A DNA stretch of 59,353 bases from Thiocapsa sp. (GCF_022340925.1 NZ_JAJDNA010000107.1:1-59353), one strand, 5' to 3'; positions 28,962 to 38,511 are shown, counted from the stretch's first letter. The notes: generated by a model from the letters alone, not told the origin. Numbers and translations: made by a program.

Positions 28962-29798
28962 CTAACGCAGCCGATAGGTGATTGGCACGACGATCTCCAG
29001 CCTCGACTGGTCCATGTCGGCGGGGATCGCGGGCATGGGCGATGCGCGGCGCAAGAGGTCGGATGCGGCACCGTCCAGAATGGCATGTCCAGAGCTCTTT
29101 TCGACGCGGTGCGAGATGACCTTTCCACTTCGATCGATCACGAAGCGGACCCGCACCACGCCCTCTTGGCGCATCTGGCGTGCACGCTGCGGGTAGCGTT
29201 TGTGGCGCTCCAGCCAGGCGGCGAGCTGGGCGTGGTAGCGGTCACTTGCCTTGCCGCCCGGGATGGCCCCCCCCATCCCGCCATGGCCGTCCGCGCCCGC
29301 TTCCGATCGCCCGCCCCCCCGGCCAGAACCGGGCTTGCCGGCGGGGTCGCCGTTGCCGGTATGCGCCGGTGCAGCCTTGGGCGCAGGCGGCTGGCTTCGT
29401 TGCGCTTGGGCTCGTGGCCTGGGCTTGGCCCCGGCGCGAGCCGGCTGCTCCGTCTTTGGAAAAGACGGTTCAACGCGCTGGATGCTGGCGGCCTTGGTCG
29501 CCGGATCGAGCGGCTCGGACACCTCCGGTGCCTGAACGGGCGGGGGAGGCGCGGTGGCCGGGACCGTCTCGGCGATGGTACTGACCGGGGTCAAGGTCTC
29601 GGTCAGCGGTGCGGCCGACTCGGCTGCTTGCGTGTCGCCGTTCCCGCCGGCGGGGCCGCTTCCGCCGAGCGCGATTCGGACACCGGTCCCATCCAACGCG
29701 ACCGGCCCTGGCCGCTCGAGCAGCGCTGCCAGCGCGAGGTGGACCAGCAGGGCGAGAACCAGCGCGAGGCCCCACTGTGCGCGGCTTGGCTTCATCAT
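28962..29798 (-). CDS. tonB: TonB-like energy transducer
   Basis: A 278-residue protein with an N-terminal membrane anchor (about residues 9-28, LALVLALLVHLALAALL) and a long Pro/Ala/Lys-rich periplasmic spacer. The TonB C-terminal domain (about 195-278) has RYPQRARQMRQEGVVRVRFV, then SSGHAILDGAA and IVVPITYRLR. It passes proton-motive energy to outer-membrane receptors. Its ATG overlaps the ExbD gene stop (ATGA). Last gene of the exbB-exbD-exbD-tonB operon. No receptor gene lies in the window, so the transported ligand is unknown. Confidence 0.92.
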   Translation of the reverse strand: MMKPSRAQWGLALVLALLVHLALAALLERPGPVALDGTGVRIALGGSGPAGGNGDTQAAESAAPLTETLTPVSTIAETVPATAPPPPVQAPEVSEPLDPATKAASIQRVEPSFPKTEQPARAGAKPRPRAQAQRSQPPAPKAAPAHTGNGDPAGKPGSGRGGGRSEAGADGHGGMGGAIPGGKASDRYHAQLAAWLERHKRYPQRARQMRQEGVVRVRFVIDRSGKVISHRVEKSSGHAILDGAASDLLRRASPMPAIPADMDQSRLEIVVPITYRLR

Positions 29799-30196
29799 TG
29801 CCCGCGAGGCAGGGTCAAGAGGTCAAGCTCCTCGGCACCGGCGGCGCGCAGCCGGTTGAGGAGCCCGATCAGTCGCATGGCATCCAGTCTGGCGTCGGCT
29901 TTGACCTGCACGCGCCGGCGACCCCCGATCCCGCCGGCAATTCGCGCGGCGAGGCTCAGCTCGTCCACCGGCTCACCGTTCAAGCTGACCTGCCCCGTGC
30001 GATCGATGAGGATGACCAGCGCGGCCGGTCGAGTCCCTCGGGGGCTGTCGGAACGGGGGGATTCCGGTGTGGCGCGCTCGCTCGGGGCCAGTCGGCCCGC
30101 CAGCATGAAGAAGATCAGCAGGAGAAAGACGACATTGATGAGGGGGATCAGGTTCGGCTCGCTGTCGCGCGTGGCTCTCGGGCGCGTGAATCTCAT
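29795..30196 (-). CDS. exbD: ExbD/TolR-family protein (second copy)
   Basis: A 133-residue protein with the ExbD layout. A short cytoplasmic N-terminus precedes one membrane helix carrying the proton-channel Asp-like region (NLIPLINVVFLLLIFFMLAG; here Asn stands at the usual Asp of L-x-D-V), and a periplasmic domain follows. Replacement of the conserved intramembrane Asp by Asn would make this copy unable to conduct protons by itself. It lies 5 bases after the first ExbD copy and overlaps tonB. Confidence 0.9.
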   Translation of the reverse strand: MRFTRPRATRDSEPNLIPLINVVFLLLIFFMLAGRLAPSERATPESPRSDSPRGTRPAALVILIDRTGQVSLNGEPVDELSLAARIAGGIGGRRRVQVKADARLDAMRLIGLLNRLRAAGAEELDLLTLPRGQ

Positions 30197-30201
30197 TTGA
30201 C

Positions 30202-30591
30202 TCAGGGTTGCAAAAGGGTGAGGTGCGCGGCCTCCGCGTCACGCAGGCGATCGATGATGTCCACCAGCTGCTGGAGGCTGACGCCTTGCGCTGGCTGGAG
30301 CAGGATGCGCTGATCGGGGTACTCGGCGATTCGGGCCGCGACCCGTTGGGCGAGCTCGCCCGCGTCCATGGCCTCGCCATTGAGATCCAAGCCATCGCCT
30401 CGCAGGCGGACCAGCCACGATCCGACGAGCGGCGTCCCGTCTGCTGCCGACGCCGGCGCATCCAGCTCGAGCGCGTGCCATTTGTCCAGGGTGGAGGCCA
30501 GCATGAAGAAGACAAGCAGGATGAAGACCACATCGACCAACGGGGTCAGGCTGATCAGTCGGCGGTGCGGCGTGCTCGACTCAAATCGCAT
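30202..30591 (-). CDS. exbD: ExbD/TolR-family protein (first copy)
   Basis: A 129-residue stator protein of the TonB energising complex. The membrane helix reads ISLTPLVDVVFILLVFFMLAS and keeps the proton-carrying Asp (residue 19) missing from the second copy. The periplasmic domain ends in LRDAEAAHLTLLQP. It overlaps exbB by 11 bases, so its translation is coupled. Together with the second copy it may form a mixed ExbD dimer inside the ExbB pentamer (inference). Confidence 0.92.
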   Translation of the reverse strand: MRFESSTPHRRLISLTPLVDVVFILLVFFMLASTLDKWHALELDAPASAADGTPLVGSWLVRLRGDGLDLNGEAMDAGELAQRVAARIAEYPDQRILLQPAQGVSLQQLVDIIDRLRDAEAAHLTLLQP

Positions 30592-31387
30592 CGGTGGTCG
30601 AGCCCATCGTCACTGCACCCGGGGAACGGCTGGGCCCGGTGAGCCGCAAACCCCCGGTGAAGACCCGCGTGACCTGGTCCTCCAGGCGCCGGGTGACGCC
30701 CTCGAGGAGGCGTTCGAGCCAATTCAGTGCAATCAAAGTCGGTATGGCGACGGACAGCCCTGCGGCCGTGGTCAGCAATGCGACCCAGATCCCGCCGGAC
30801 AGCACTGCCGGGTCGACCCGGCCGCCGGTCGCCTCGAGTGCGCGAAAGGCCTCAATCATCCCGATCACGGTACCGAGGAGGCCGAGCAGGGGGCTCAGGC
30901 TGGCGATCACCTCGAGGCCGCGAAAATGACTTCGCAATGCGGCCAACAGGCGTCCCGCGCGGCGGTCGACCTCCTCACGCAGCGCCGCCTGGTCATTGTC
31001 GTAAAGGCTCCCGGCCATGGCGGTCTGAACGACCTGCGCGAGCGGACTCGGCGCCGCCGCGAGGCGCTCAGCCGCCTCGCGGCGGCGACCGGCCCGCCAG
31101 TCATCCAGCGCCTCCTCAATGAGATCGGCGCCGCCGCGTCTGAGGCTTGCGAACTGCCAGAGCTTGACCAGGACGATGGTCAGGGCGAGGATCGACAGGC
31201 CCACCAGGATTACCATGACGGGACCGCCGGCATCAAGGAGTGCGCGAAGCGGATCCGGTATCGGGATCGATGCCGGGAACAGGCCAATCGAGCCGAGCCA
31301 AGTCGGTGTCGCCGCACTCGGATCCAGGGCGTCCGGCGCCGCCATGCTGATCGACGGTTGGGCGGCAGCGGTCTCGATCTCAGACAT
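30581..31387 (-). CDS. exbB: ExbB/MotA/TolQ-family proton channel protein
   Basis: A 268-residue inner-membrane protein with three membrane helices: one near residues 50-72 (GPVMVILVGLSILALTIVLV) and a pair near 165-185 and 205-225. The latter hold the SPLLGLLGTVIGMIEAF and GIWVALLTTAAGLSVAIP blocks typical of the family. It has an N-terminal Ala/Pro-rich extension. First gene of the exbB-exbD-exbD-tonB operon, 33 bases after the periplasmic protein gene. Confidence 0.93.
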   Translation of the reverse strand: MSEIETAAAQPSISMAAPDALDPSAATPTWLGSIGLFPASIPIPDPLRALLDAGGPVMVILVGLSILALTIVLVKLWQFASLRRGGADLIEEALDDWRAGRRREAAERLAAAPSPLAQVVQTAMAGSLYDNDQAALREEVDRRAGRLLAALRSHFRGLEVIASLSPLLGLLGTVIGMIEAFRALEATGGRVDPAVLSGGIWVALLTTAAGLSVAIPTLIALNWLERLLEGVTRRLEDQVTRVFTGGLRLTGPSRSPGAVTMGSTTDAI

Positions 31388-31420
31388 CAGACATCGCTGG
31401 ATACCCCCTGGCGGCGGGGT

Positions 31421-31831
31421 TCACCTCAGCAGCTCCGCGTCTGCGCGCGAGGAGACGCTCAGACGCTCGATACAGTCATCATGCTCCCCGTTGGCGTCAC
31501 GACAGTCGAGCACCTCATTGACGAGGATTCGGCCAATGTCTGCGCAGGCCAGATCGGGGATCTCGAACAGCTTCACGGTCATCTTCGCTGCACGCAAAGG
31601 CGCCGTGTCCACCGCCAGGCGCCGCGCGATGACCCCGTCGCGGTCGAAGAGGATCAGATCCAGCAGCAGGGCGTCGATCGCCGAACCGGAGCTGTTGTCG
31701 AAGACCAGGTAGGCGCGACAGGCATTCGGTTGAGGCTCAAGCTTGTTGAGCTCGAGCTTGATCTCGTCGGCGGTGGCCACGGCGCTCACGGCGAGCAGGG
31801 TCAGTCCACTGATCAGGTTCTGGTAGGTCAT
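31421..31831 (-). CDS. secreted accessory protein upstream of exbB
   Basis: A 136-residue protein with a cleavable signal peptide ending near VSAVATA (residue 20). The mature domain is beta-rich, with four Cys (in PNACRAYLVF, PDLACADIG, EVLDCRDAN and HDDCIERL) that could form two disulfides. The ATG at 31831 has AAGGAG at good spacing; an in-frame upstream start lacks this and hides the signal peptide. It lies 33 bases before exbB and is probably co-transcribed, which suggests a periplasmic partner of the TonB-type complex. Family not recognised with certainty. Confidence 0.75.
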   Translation of the reverse strand: MTYQNLISGLTLLAVSAVATADEIKLELNKLEPQPNACRAYLVFDNSSGSAIDALLLDLILFDRDGVIARRLAVDTAPLRAAKMTVKLFEIPDLACADIGRILVNEVLDCRDANGEHDDCIERLSVSSRADAELLR

Positions 31832-31934
31832 CCAACGGCTCCTTGTGGTTGCATCGTCAAGCATCAGCATCTTCGCCGCCACCGGGTTGCGGCGCAAACA
31901 AAGCGGAGCGAATCGATCGCGAGGGCCCTCGCCT

Positions 31935-32450
31935 TCAGTCGACGACTGTCACGCGGTCCCCGATCCTCAGCCGATCGAACAGGAATCGCGCGTCTTGCTC
32001 GCCCACGCGCACGCAGCCGTGCGAATCCGGGTAGCCGGGCAGCCAGCCCTCGTGCAGGAAATAATCCCCGTGGAACTGGATCGAGTAGGGCATCCAGGCG
32101 CGCATCCCGAGCGAGTTGGTGTAGCGGTACGACACCTTGTCCATCTGTTTGCTCCGAACCGAGAAGCGACCGCGGGGCGTCTCGTAGCCCTGGCGGCCCG
32201 ACGAGACCGGTCCGCTGCGGACCACCCGATCATCCTCGGCATAGACAAACCGCTGGCTGCCGAGCTTGATCGTCAGGGAGCGGCTTGTTGGCTCCATCGC
32301 CGGGCGATCCGCGGCTCGGCTCTCCGCTCGCAGGGGCGTTGATGCCTCGGCTCGTTTGCGCTCAGGGGCTGGACGGGACAGTGTCTGCGCACAGCCGCCG
32401 ACGAGAATGGCGGCGATTGCGGACAGCGCGATCCAGTGTGTGGGAGGCAT
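31935..32450 (-). CDS. L,D-transpeptidase (YkuD domain) lipoprotein
   Basis: A 171-residue cell-envelope protein. The signal peptide ends in a lipobox-like LVGGC with Cys at 20. The YkuD catalytic domain (about residues 55-171) includes YETPRGRFSVRSK and the active-site stretch HGDYFLHEGWLPG then SHGCVRVGEQDA. Such enzymes make 3-3 crosslinks in peptidoglycan or attach proteins to it. I prefer ATG 32450 because the signal peptide then has a normal length; an upstream ATG at 32492 is also possible. No strong ribosome binding site is visible for either. Confidence 0.9.
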   Translation of the reverse strand: MPPTHWIALSAIAAILVGGCAQTLSRPAPERKRAEASTPLRAESRAADRPAMEPTSRSLTIKLGSQRFVYAEDDRVVRSGPVSSGRQGYETPRGRFSVRSKQMDKVSYRYTNSLGMRAWMPYSIQFHGDYFLHEGWLPGYPDSHGCVRVGEQDARFLFDRLRIGDRVTVVD

Positions 32451-32710
32451 GGTGCAGGGGGCATCGGGCGGCGGACGGACGTTCCAGGTCATCCTGAGAG
32501 GCGGCGATCTCCACGGCGACTATAGCCCAAACGACAGGTTAGGAACCAGCCGGGCGATATCTGTCGGCCCCCGGCCCTGTCGTCACCGCGCAAACGGGGC
32601 TTGACGCGCGCGCTCAGATTGCGAGTCGCCGCTCTCTTCCGGGACAACGTCGCGCCCGGCCGATGACGGGACCTGCAGGTCGTCCTTGCCGTGCCGGCCG
32701 TCTCGGGACG

Positions 32711-33568
32711 CTAAAACGAGCTAATCCCCACCTCGTACGCTCCGCCGATCACCACGTATTCGTCCTCTCCCTTCAGCATTCTGGGCAGTAAGCGGTTGAA
32801 GAAGAAAATCTTTGGCAAGGGCACCTCCGCGACCAGGATGTAGTCGCCGAACTCGTCGGCGCGCTCTCGGCTGCTGGTGAAGCTGTTGAGGTTGTTGAGC
32901 AGGACCCGGTGGCGGCCGCCACCGAGCGTCTCGAGGATCTCATGCTCATCGATGCGGTTGATGCCGCGATAGAGGCTGAGGTGCGTCTCTTCCGGATGCG
33001 CGAGGATGAGCTCGTACTGACAGTAGGTATAGAGCAGGTCGAGTTGCGCCTCCAAGGCATTGGTGGCGTAGAGTCCGCGCGTGCCTTCGAGGACATAGTG
33101 CTGATAGGCCTCGCTGCGGTGTCCCTGCAGCGGACCGGCATGGTGCCGTGCCAGCAGGCCGAAGCGGCTCTCGACCCAGCGCTTGAGGGTGGCTCCCTCG
33201 CGCCCGTCCGAGTCGAAGGACCAGCCACGCGCCATGCGTAGATAGTTGGCATTGACGCGTTTCTTGTTCGTCTTACCGGGGGCGAGCCCCGCCTCGTCCA
33301 GGTGGTCAAGGAGGAAGTGGGCGCGCATGTAGTCCTGAAAGGCTTCGGCGCGTGCACTGTGCTCTGCCAGCTGCGCCAGGCTGCGGAACAACTCGGCGTG
33401 GAACTGACGAACGCCGTCCAACTCCAGGGGGACTGGATGCTGTTGATAGGTCAGGCTGCCCAGGATCACCGCCGGGAGGTTGCAGTGGTTGATCGGAAGT
33501 CGGGCGTTGACCGGAAGCGTCGCGGGCGGCCCGGCAGCCGGTTGCCCGCTTTGTCGGTTGTTGTCCAT
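32711..33568 (-). CDS. draT: NAD(+)-dinitrogen-reductase ADP-ribosyltransferase DraT
   Basis: Cytosolic 285-residue enzyme that shuts off nitrogenase by ADP-ribosylating an Arg of NifH when ammonium appears or energy is short. The ADP-ribosyltransferase signature residues are visible: Arg in LYRGIN, Ser-rich NSFTSSRERADEFG, and the catalytic-type Glu in GEDEYVVIGG near the C-terminus. ARGWSFDSDGREGATLKRW and QYELILAHP are typical DraT blocks. The start is ATG at 33568; upstream in-frame sequence runs through the nifH promoter region and is not credible. It diverges from nifH, which carries the target Arg. The reversing glycohydrolase draG is not in this window. Confidence 0.93.
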   Translation of the reverse strand: MDNNRQSGQPAAGPPATLPVNARLPINHCNLPAVILGSLTYQQHPVPLELDGVRQFHAELFRSLAQLAEHSARAEAFQDYMRAHFLLDHLDEAGLAPGKTNKKRVNANYLRMARGWSFDSDGREGATLKRWVESRFGLLARHHAGPLQGHRSEAYQHYVLEGTRGLYATNALEAQLDLLYTYCQYELILAHPEETHLSLYRGINRIDEHEILETLGGGRHRVLLNNLNSFTSSRERADEFGDYILVAEVPLPKIFFFNRLLPRMLKGEDEYVVIGGAYEVGISSF

Positions 33569-33625
33569 ACATGCCTTGCGGCTTTGTCGTGGATGCCACC
33601 AACGCGGCAGCATCGGGGGGTCTTG

Positions 33626-33640
33626 TTGATTGCCAATCAA
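33626..33640. promoter_or_regulatory. 15-bp perfect palindrome in the draT-nifH intergenic region
   Basis: TTGATTGCCAATCAA is a perfect 7+1+7 palindrome about 55 bases upstream of the predicted nifH transcription start and between the divergent genes. It lies in a local AT-rich patch. It could be an operator or part of an IHF site, but it does not match the NifA sequence TGT-N10-ACA. Confidence 0.4.
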
Positions 33641-33668
33641 AACATCGGGATAGGTCGCATCGAACTGG

Positions 33669-33685
33669 TTGGCACATGGCTTGCG
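33669..33685 (+). promoter_or_regulatory. sigma54 (-24/-12) promoter of nifH
   Basis: TTGGCACATGGCTTGCG matches the sigma54 consensus TGGCAC-N5-TTGC exactly, with GG and GC ten bases apart. Transcription would start near 33695, giving a leader of about 55 bases before the nifH ATG. This implies NifA-dependent expression. A candidate NifA site with one mismatch (TGT-N10-ACC) lies at 33585-33600. Confidence 0.88.
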
Positions 33686-33699
33686 TCGTGAGGCCGTGA

Positions 33700-34632
<933 letters not shown>

Positions 34633-34680
34633 ACCGCGTCCGGAGTGGGTTGGGGTTCTAGCACCGGACCTCTCCTTGTG

Positions 34681-34713
34681 AACGGACGCGGCACGCGGAT
34701 GCCGCAGTCCGTT
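34681..34713 (+). terminator. nifH-nifD intercistronic hairpin
   Basis: AACGGAC plus GCGGCA (34681-34693) pairs with TGCCGC and GTCCGTT (34700-34713), leaving one bulged A and a six-base loop. There is no clean T-run. Such a hairpin after nifH is likely to stabilise a short nifH transcript or attenuate, consistent with the excess of NifH needed over NifDK. Confidence 0.6.
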
Positions 34714-34782
34714 TGCGCCTCCATTTCTCAACGCGCGACCGTCGGCGGATGGGCTGCGGCGCCGAATCTGAGGAAAGCCAGT

Positions 34783-36267
34783 ATGTCAGCATTGACTCGC
34801 GAAGAGACCCAGGCCCTGATCCAGGAGGTCCTCGAGGTCTACCCGGAAAAGGCCAAGAAGGACCGTGCCAAGCACTTGGCGGTCAACGACCCGTCCGTCG
34901 AGCAGTCCAAGAAGTGCATCATCTCCAATCGGAAATCACTGCCGGGCGTGATGACCATACGCGGCTGTGCCTACGCCGGCTCCAAGGGGGTGGTATGGGG
35001 TCCGATCAAGGACATGATCCACATCTCGCACGGCCCGGTCGGATGCGGCCAGTATTCGCGCGCCGGGCGTCGGAACTACTATGTCGGCCACACCGGGGTC
35101 AATACCTTCGGGACGATGAACTTCACCTCGGACTTTCAGGAGAAGGACATCGTCTTCGGTGGTGACAAGAAGCTCGATAAGCTGATCACCGAGATCGAGG
35201 GGCTCTTCCCCTTGAGCAAAGGGCTGAGCATCCAGTCCGAGTGCCCCATCGGTCTGATCGGCGACGATATCGAGGCGGTCGCCAAGAAGAAGAGCAAGGA
35301 GCTCGACAAACCCATCGTGCCGGTGCGTTGCGAGGGCTTCCGGGGTGTCTCTCAGTCCTTGGGTCATCACATCGCCAACGACTCCATTCGGGACTGGGTC
35401 ATTGGCAACCGGGATGGCGACCACGCCTTCCAGGCCGGCCCCTACGACGTGGCCGTGATCGGGGATTACAACATCGGCGGCGACGCCTGGTCGTCGCGCA
35501 TCCTGCTCGAGGAGATGGGGCTGCGCGTCGTTGCCCAGTGGTCGGGTGACGGTACCCTGTCGGAGATGGAGCTGACTCCCAAGGTGAAGCTCAACCTGAT
35601 TCACTGCTACCGCTCCATGAACTATATCTCGCGACACATGGAGGAGAAGTACGGGATCCCGTGGATGGAGTACAACTTCTTCGGCCCGACCAAGATCGCC
35701 GAGTCGCTCCGCAGGATCGCCGCCTTCTTCGACGAGACGATCCAGGCCAACGCCGAGCGGGTGATCGACAAATACAGGGCAGAGTACGAGGCGGTGATCG
35801 CCAAGTACCGTCCGCGTCTGGAAGGCAGGAGGGTCATGCTTTATGTCGGCGGCCTGCGCCCGCGCCACGTGATCGGCGCCTACGAGGATCTGGGCATGGA
35901 AGTGGTGGGCACGGGTTACGAGTTTGCCCACAACGACGACTATGACCGGACAATGAAGGAGATGGGCAACGCAACCCTGCTCTACGACGACATCACGGGC
36001 TATGAATTCGAGGAGTTCGTCAAGAAGGTCAAACCGGATCTGGTCGGCTCCGGCATCAAGGAAAAGTACATCTTCCAGAAGATGGGCATCCCCTTCCGCC
36101 AGATGCATTCCTGGGACTACTCGGGCCCCTATCACGGCTATGACGGCTTCGCCATCTTCGCCCGCGATATGGACATGACGATCAACAATCCCTGCTGGCG
36201 GACGATGCAGGCGCCTTGGCAGCAGTCCGCCGAGGGCGAGGCCCAGACGATGGCCGCCAGCGCGTGA
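34783..36267 (+). CDS. nifD: nitrogenase molybdenum-iron protein alpha chain NifD
   Basis: Alpha subunit of the MoFe protein, 494 residues. P-cluster ligands Cys62 (TIRGCAYAG) and Cys88 (GPVGCGQYS) are in place, with the FeMo-cofactor environment ([22 protein letters not shown]) and a C-terminal region holding [15 protein letters not shown] with the cofactor His. The ATG at 34783 with AGGAAA upstream gives the normal family N-terminus. It lies between nifH and nifK in the usual order. Confidence 0.99.
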   Translation: MSALTREETQALIQEVLEVYPEKAKKDRAKHLAVNDPSVEQSKKCIISNRKSLPGVMTIRGCAYAGSKGVVWGPIKDMIHISHGPVGCGQYSRAGRRNYYVGHTGVNTFGTMNFTSDFQEKDIVFGGDKKLDKLITEIEGLFPLSKGLSIQSECPIGLIGDDIEAVAKKKSKELDKPIVPVRCEGFRGVSQSLGHHIANDSIRDWVIGNRDGDHAFQAGPYDVAVIGDYNIGGDAWSSRILLEEMGLRVVAQWSGDGTLSEMELTPKVKLNLIHCYRSMNYISRHMEEKYGIPWMEYNFFGPTKIAESLRRIAAFFDETIQANAERVIDKYRAEYEAVIAKYRPRLEGRRVMLYVGGLRPRHVIGAYEDLGMEVVGTGYEFAHNDDYDRTMKEMGNATLLYDDITGYEFEEFVKKVKPDLVGSGIKEKYIFQKMGIPFRQMHSWDYSGPYHGYDGFAIFARDMDMTINNPCWRTMQAPWQQSAEGEAQTMAASA

Positions 36268-36293
36268 CCGATAGCCAGTAGCCAACCTCGAGT

Positions 36294-36314
36294 CTCCAGC
36301 TGCCCTAGCTGGAG
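36294..36314 (+). terminator. nifD-nifK intercistronic hairpin
   Basis: CTCCAGCT (36294-36301) pairs perfectly with AGCTGGAG (36307-36314) around a five-base loop. There is no T-run, so it is probably an RNA-processing or stability element and not a true terminator. Confidence 0.5.
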
Positions 36315-36394
36315 GCCGGGGCTTGGCCAGGACACCGAATTCAGGATCAACCATGTCGTTGTCCGCGGATTGGCGGCGCGGCAGGAGCACATTT

Positions 36395-37966
36395 ATGAGC
36401 CAGACCATTGACCGGATCAAGCCCAGCTACCCCTTGTTCAGGGAAGCCGACTATGTTGAGAACCTTGCGAGAAAGCGCGAGGGTGTGGAGGAGCGCCACT
36501 CCGACGAGAAGATCGAAGAGGTGTTCCAGTGGACCACGACGCAGGAGTATCAAGAGCTCAACTTCAAGCGCGAGGCCCTGACCATCAACCCGGCCAAGGC
36601 CTGCCAGCCGCTCGGTGCCGTCCTCTGTGCCCTCGGGTTCGAGAAGACGCTGCCTTACGTGCACGGTTCCCAGGGATGTGTTGCATACTTCCGGACCTAC
36701 TTCAACCGTCACTTCAAAGAGCCGATCGCCTGCGTGTCCGACTCCATGACCGAGGATGCGGCCGTGTTCGGCGGCCAGAAGAACATGTTCGACGGACTGG
36801 CAAATGCCCGCGCGCTCTATAAGCCCGAGATGATCGCGGTGAGCACCACCTGTATGGCCGAGGTGATCGGTGACGACCTCAACGCCTTCATCGGCAACGC
36901 CAAAAAGGAGGGGCATATCCCGCCCGAGTTTCCAACCCCCTTCGCGCACACCCCGAGCTTTGTCGGCAGCCATACGACCGGATGGGACAACATGTTCGAG
37001 GGGATCCAGCGCTATTTCACGCTGAACGAGATGGACGACAAGGTCGTCGGCTCCAACGGCAAGATTAATCTGGTCCCCGGTTTCGAGACCTATCTCGGCA
37101 ACTATCGAGTCATGCATCGCATGATGAAGGAGATGGGCGTCGACTACAGTCTGCTGTGCGACCCGACGGAGGTATTGGACACCCCGGCCGATGGCCAATA
37201 CCGCATGTATGAGGGCGGCACCAGCATCGCCGAGATCAAGGATGCCCCAAACGCGATCGACACGCTCTTGTTGCAGCCCTGGCAGCTGCCCAAAACCAAG
37301 AAGCTCGTGCAGATGACCTGGAAGCAGCCGGCGGCCCACGTCAACATTCCGATGGGGTTGGAGTGGACCGACGAGTTTCTGATGAAGGTCTCCGAGCTGA
37401 CCGGCAAGCCGATCCCTGAGTCGCTGGCCAAGGAACGGGGCCGCCTGGTCGACATGATGACCGACAGCCATGCATGGCTGCACGGCAAGCGGTTCGCCCT
37501 CTACGGCGACGCCGACTTCGTGCTCGGCATGGTCAAGTTCCTGCTGGAGTTGGGGGCCGAGCCCACGCACATCCTGTGCAACCATGCCAACAAGCGCTGG
37601 AAGAAGGAGGTGGAAGGGCTGCTGGCCTCCTCACCCTACGGCAAAGAGGGCAAGGTCTATGTCGGCGCTGATCTCTGGCACTTCCGCTCGCTGTGCTTCA
37701 CCGACAAGCCCGACTTCATGATCGGCAACAGCTACGGGAAGTTCATCCAGCGCGACACCCTGCATAAGGGAAAGGAGCACGAGGTCCCGCTGATCCGGAT
37801 CGGCTTCCCGATCTTTGATCGTCATCACCTGCATCGGATGACCACGCTGGGCTACGAGGGCGCCATGTACGTCCTCACGACCCTGGTCAACGCGGTGCTC
37901 GAGCGTCTGGATGAGGAGACGCGCGAGATGGGTGTGACCGATTTCAACTACGACCTGGTGCGCTGA
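36395..37966 (+). CDS. nifK: nitrogenase molybdenum-iron protein beta chain NifK
   Basis: Beta subunit of the MoFe protein, 523 residues. P-cluster ligands are Cys70 (NPAKACQPLG), Cys95 (GSQGCVAYF) and Cys153 (STTCMAEVIGDD). An N-terminal extension of about 50 residues typical of the long NifK type is present. The ATG at 36395 follows GGCAGGAGC; an upstream in-frame start at 36323 lacks a binding site. Confidence 0.99.
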   Translation: MSQTIDRIKPSYPLFREADYVENLARKREGVEERHSDEKIEEVFQWTTTQEYQELNFKREALTINPAKACQPLGAVLCALGFEKTLPYVHGSQGCVAYFRTYFNRHFKEPIACVSDSMTEDAAVFGGQKNMFDGLANARALYKPEMIAVSTTCMAEVIGDDLNAFIGNAKKEGHIPPEFPTPFAHTPSFVGSHTTGWDNMFEGIQRYFTLNEMDDKVVGSNGKINLVPGFETYLGNYRVMHRMMKEMGVDYSLLCDPTEVLDTPADGQYRMYEGGTSIAEIKDAPNAIDTLLLQPWQLPKTKKLVQMTWKQPAAHVNIPMGLEWTDEFLMKVSELTGKPIPESLAKERGRLVDMMTDSHAWLHGKRFALYGDADFVLGMVKFLLELGAEPTHILCNHANKRWKKEVEGLLASSPYGKEGKVYVGADLWHFRSLCFTDKPDFMIGNSYGKFIQRDTLHKGKEHEVPLIRIGFPIFDRHHLHRMTTLGYEGAMYVLTTLVNAVLERLDEETREMGVTDFNYDLVR

Positions 37967-37975
37967 TTCGGCGAT

Positions 37976-38000
37976 CGCCGCGCGGACCGCGCGGCGTTTT
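37976..38000 (+). terminator. strong hairpin with short T-run after nifK
   Basis: CGCCGCGCG (37976-37984) pairs with CGCGCGGCG (37988-37996) around GAC and is followed by TTTT. It has the form of an intrinsic terminator inside the operon, 10 bases after the nifK stop, and would reduce transcription into nifT and fdxN. Confidence 0.7.
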
Positions 38001-38065
38001 CCCAGGCACTGAATGCCGCGTGGAAAGCGATCGGCTCGCTAACCGCTCGAAGAGGCAAGTGACTG

Positions 38066-38284
38066 ATGCCCAATGTGATGATTCGAAAGAACGACGCCGG
38101 CGAGCTGCTCTTCTATGTCGCCAAGAAGGACATGGAGGAGACCATCGCCTCAGTGGAGACGGATACCTGCGAGTGCTGGGGCGGCGAGGTGGAGCTGACC
38201 GACGGGTCGCGCTGGTACATCGATCCGATCAGCCCGCCGCCAGCCTTTCCGACCACGCTCCGTTTCAAGCGCAGCGAAGACTGA
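38066..38284 (+). CDS. nifT: NifT/FixU family protein
   Basis: A 72-residue protein of the NifT family, found after nifK in many diazotrophs, role not settled. The family pattern PNVMIRKNDAGELLFYVAKK DMEE and the C-terminal GGEVELTDGSRWYIDP is clear. It sits directly downstream of the nifK hairpin and 27 bases ahead of fdxN. Confidence 0.95.
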   Translation: MPNVMIRKNDAGELLFYVAKKDMEETIASVETDTCECWGGEVELTDGSRWYIDPISPPPAFPTTLRFKRSED

Positions 38285-38310
38285 GACCAGACCCGATCAG
38301 GAGTATTGAC

Positions 38311-38511
38311 ATGGCCCTGCAAATCATCCGTGAGCTCTGCACCGCCTGTGGCGACTGTGAGCCGCTCTGCCCGACCCAATCCATTTCGGCCTGGAAGGGC
38401 GTCTACCGTATCGATGCCGGCACCTGCAGCGAGTGCGAGGGTGAGGGGGAGCCCGGATCGCCGCAATGCCTCGACGCCTGCATGGAAGAGGACTGCATCG
38501 TCCCTGCCTGA
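38311..38511 (+). CDS. fdxN: 2[4Fe-4S] ferredoxin, FdxN type
   Basis: A 66-residue low-potential ferredoxin. The first cluster motif is C10-x2-C13-x2-C16-x3-C20 (CTACGDCEPLCP). The second group is Cys39 and Cys42, then a longer eight-residue loop insertion and Cys53 and Cys57, the pattern of nif-linked ferredoxins (FdxN/VnfF type). It probably donates electrons to NifH or to cofactor assembly. The ATG at 38311 has CAGGAG upstream. Confidence 0.93.
   Translation: MALQIIRELCTACGDCEPLCPTQSISAWKGVYRIDAGTCSECEGEGEPGSPQCLDACMEEDCIVPA

Noticed and set aside
33585..33600. TGT-N10-ACC as a NifA upstream activator site
   Set aside because: One mismatch from TGT-N10-ACA in a short motif is weak; kept only as a note under the sigma54 promoter.
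34936..36420. Long minus-strand frame opposite nifD
   Set aside because: Antisense shadow of nifD, which has all expected ligand residues.
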